Below, piece by piece: positions 5,813 through 6,324 of a stretch of 6,324 bases of DNA. Made by a program: the position numbers and the translations under genes. The notes beneath the pieces are model-generated. The model did not search any database and had not been told where the DNA came from. It saw only the letters and a list, made by a program, of their open reading frames with translations. The first letter of the stretch is position 1, and each line of letters starts with the position of its first letter. The stretch comes from Bacteroidota bacterium. Lineage in GTDB: Bacteria > Bacteroidota > Bacteroidia > Chitinophagales > Chitinophagaceae. The stretch is taken from positions 1-6,324 of the forward strand of contig JAEZAY010000241.1 in the NCBI GenBank assembly GCA_023427575.1, read 5' to 3'.

Positions 5813-6324
5813 TTATCCTCCTACCACTTCGCCGCCGTTTACATGGATGACCTGGCCGGTTATATAACTCGAATCACCCGATGCCAGGAATACATATGCC
5901 GGGGCAACCTCAGAAGGTTTGCCTGCTCTTTCCATAGGGGTCTTTTTTCCAAAATTCTTCAAATGCTCCGGCTCAAAAGATGCAATTACCAGCGGAGTCC
6001 AGATCGGGCCCGGCGCAACGGCGTTAACCCGGATCTTTTTTGTTGCCAGGTTTTTCGCCAGTGAACGGGTGAATGAAACAATAGCTCCTTTGGTAGAAGA
6101 GTAGTCAACCAGATGTTCACTGCCCCTGTAAGCCACCACCGAAGCGGTATTGATGATTACGGCGCCTTCCTTCATGTTCTTCAACGCTTCATGCGTGAAA
6201 TAAAAAAAGGAATACATATTTACCTCAAAGGTTCTTCTGAACTGATCGCTGGAAATATTTAAAAATTCATTGTCCTCTTCATGCGTACCCGCATTGTTAA
6301 CGAGTATGTCGAGCCGGCCGTAAT
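5813..6324 (-). CDS. SDR-family oxidoreductase, YghA/GSP39-like (partial, N-terminus beyond right edge)
   Basis: The frame stays open from the right edge (first whole codon 6320-6322) to TAA at 5813-5815, giving the last 169 residues of a short-chain dehydrogenase/reductase. Visible parts are GRLDILVNNAG (NNAG at in-window residues 9-12), the active-site Asn in EVNM, catalytic Ser61 (NTASVVAY), and Tyr74 and Lys78 in the YxxxK motif (DYSSTKGAI). Downstream are RVNAVAPGPIWTPL, TPMERAGKPSEVAPAYVFLA and the C-terminal YITGQVIHVNGG. The AYRGS, APGPIWTPL and SEVAPAYVFLAS segments are those of the E. coli YghA / Bacillus GSP39 (YdaD) branch, NAD(P)-dependent dehydrogenases often linked to general stress. 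Members are about 285-300 aa, so roughly 115-130 residues, including the glycine-rich cofactor motif, are outside. An internal ATG at 6217 is not the start, because the family-conserved NNAG segment continues upstream of it. The substrate is unknown. It is probably co-transcribed with the small gene 24 nt downstream. Confidence 0.95.
   Translation of the reverse strand, partial: YGRLDILVNNAGTHEEDNEFLNISSDQFRRTFEVNMYSFFYFTHEALKNMKEGAVIINTASVVAYRGSEHLVDYSSTKGAIVSFTRSLAKNLATKKIRVNAVAPGPIWTPLVIASFEPEHLKNFGKKTPMERAGKPSEVAPAYVFLASGDSSYITGQVIHVNGGEVVGG

Noticed and set aside
5843..6104. Two short plus-strand frames (5843-6064 and 5919-6104) opposite the dehydrogenase
   Set aside because: They are antisense to the conserved C-terminal half of the SDR protein and have no features of their own.
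1..6324. CRISPR arrays, tRNA/rRNA genes, insertion sequences, riboswitches
   Set aside because: No regularly spaced repeats, cloverleaf, transposase motifs or known aptamer consensus are seen on either strand. The gaps between genes are all under 200 nt.

Overview
The window looks like a chromosomal fragment of a Bacteroidota bacterium, plausibly from the Chitinophagaceae or a related family. This rests on general features: genes without clear Shine-Dalgarno sequences, AT-rich leaders with TTTG/TAnnTTTG-like elements, moderate GC, and the style of the proteins (PAS-rich sensors, a CHASE3 kinase with the VASHDLQEPLRKI and FQRLH signatures). No rRNA or other taxonomic marker is present, so the assignment is an inference.

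Layout. Positions 1-3856 form a leftward (minus-strand) block. It begins with rpoN (sigma-54, ATG at 3856), followed after 44 nt by an NtrC-type sigma-54 activator (2387 to 900). After a further 134 nt holding a hairpin comes the N-terminal 255 codons of a tandem-PAS sensor protein (765 to the left edge). A 197-nt divergent regulatory region (3857-4053) separates rpoN from a rightward membrane histidine kinase with a CHASE3 sensor (4054-5442). That kinase ends in a strong bidirectional terminator (5439-5479). Converging on it from the right is a leftward pair: a short-chain dehydrogenase of the YghA/GSP39 type (cut by the right edge, stop at 5813) and, 24 nt downstream, a 99-aa protein that resembles the HPF/RaiA ribosome-associated family.

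How the genes may work together. The sigma factor and an activator with an intact GAFTGA sigma-54 contact motif sit next to each other, so the left block is probably a sigma-54 regulatory cassette. The PAS protein behind the activator is the natural candidate for its sensor, but its output domain lies outside the window. The divergent CHASE3 kinase has no receiver domain or adjacent regulator of its own in the window and may be a second input to the same activator. The right-hand pair has a general-stress flavour. HPF-family genes are classical neighbours of rpoN in other bacteria, which makes the small gene worth checking.

There is no gene-free stretch above 300 nt. I see no RNA gene, mobile element, CRISPR array or attachment site. 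Most genes belong to well-known families. The less ordinary points are the gene arrangement and the divergent small protein.
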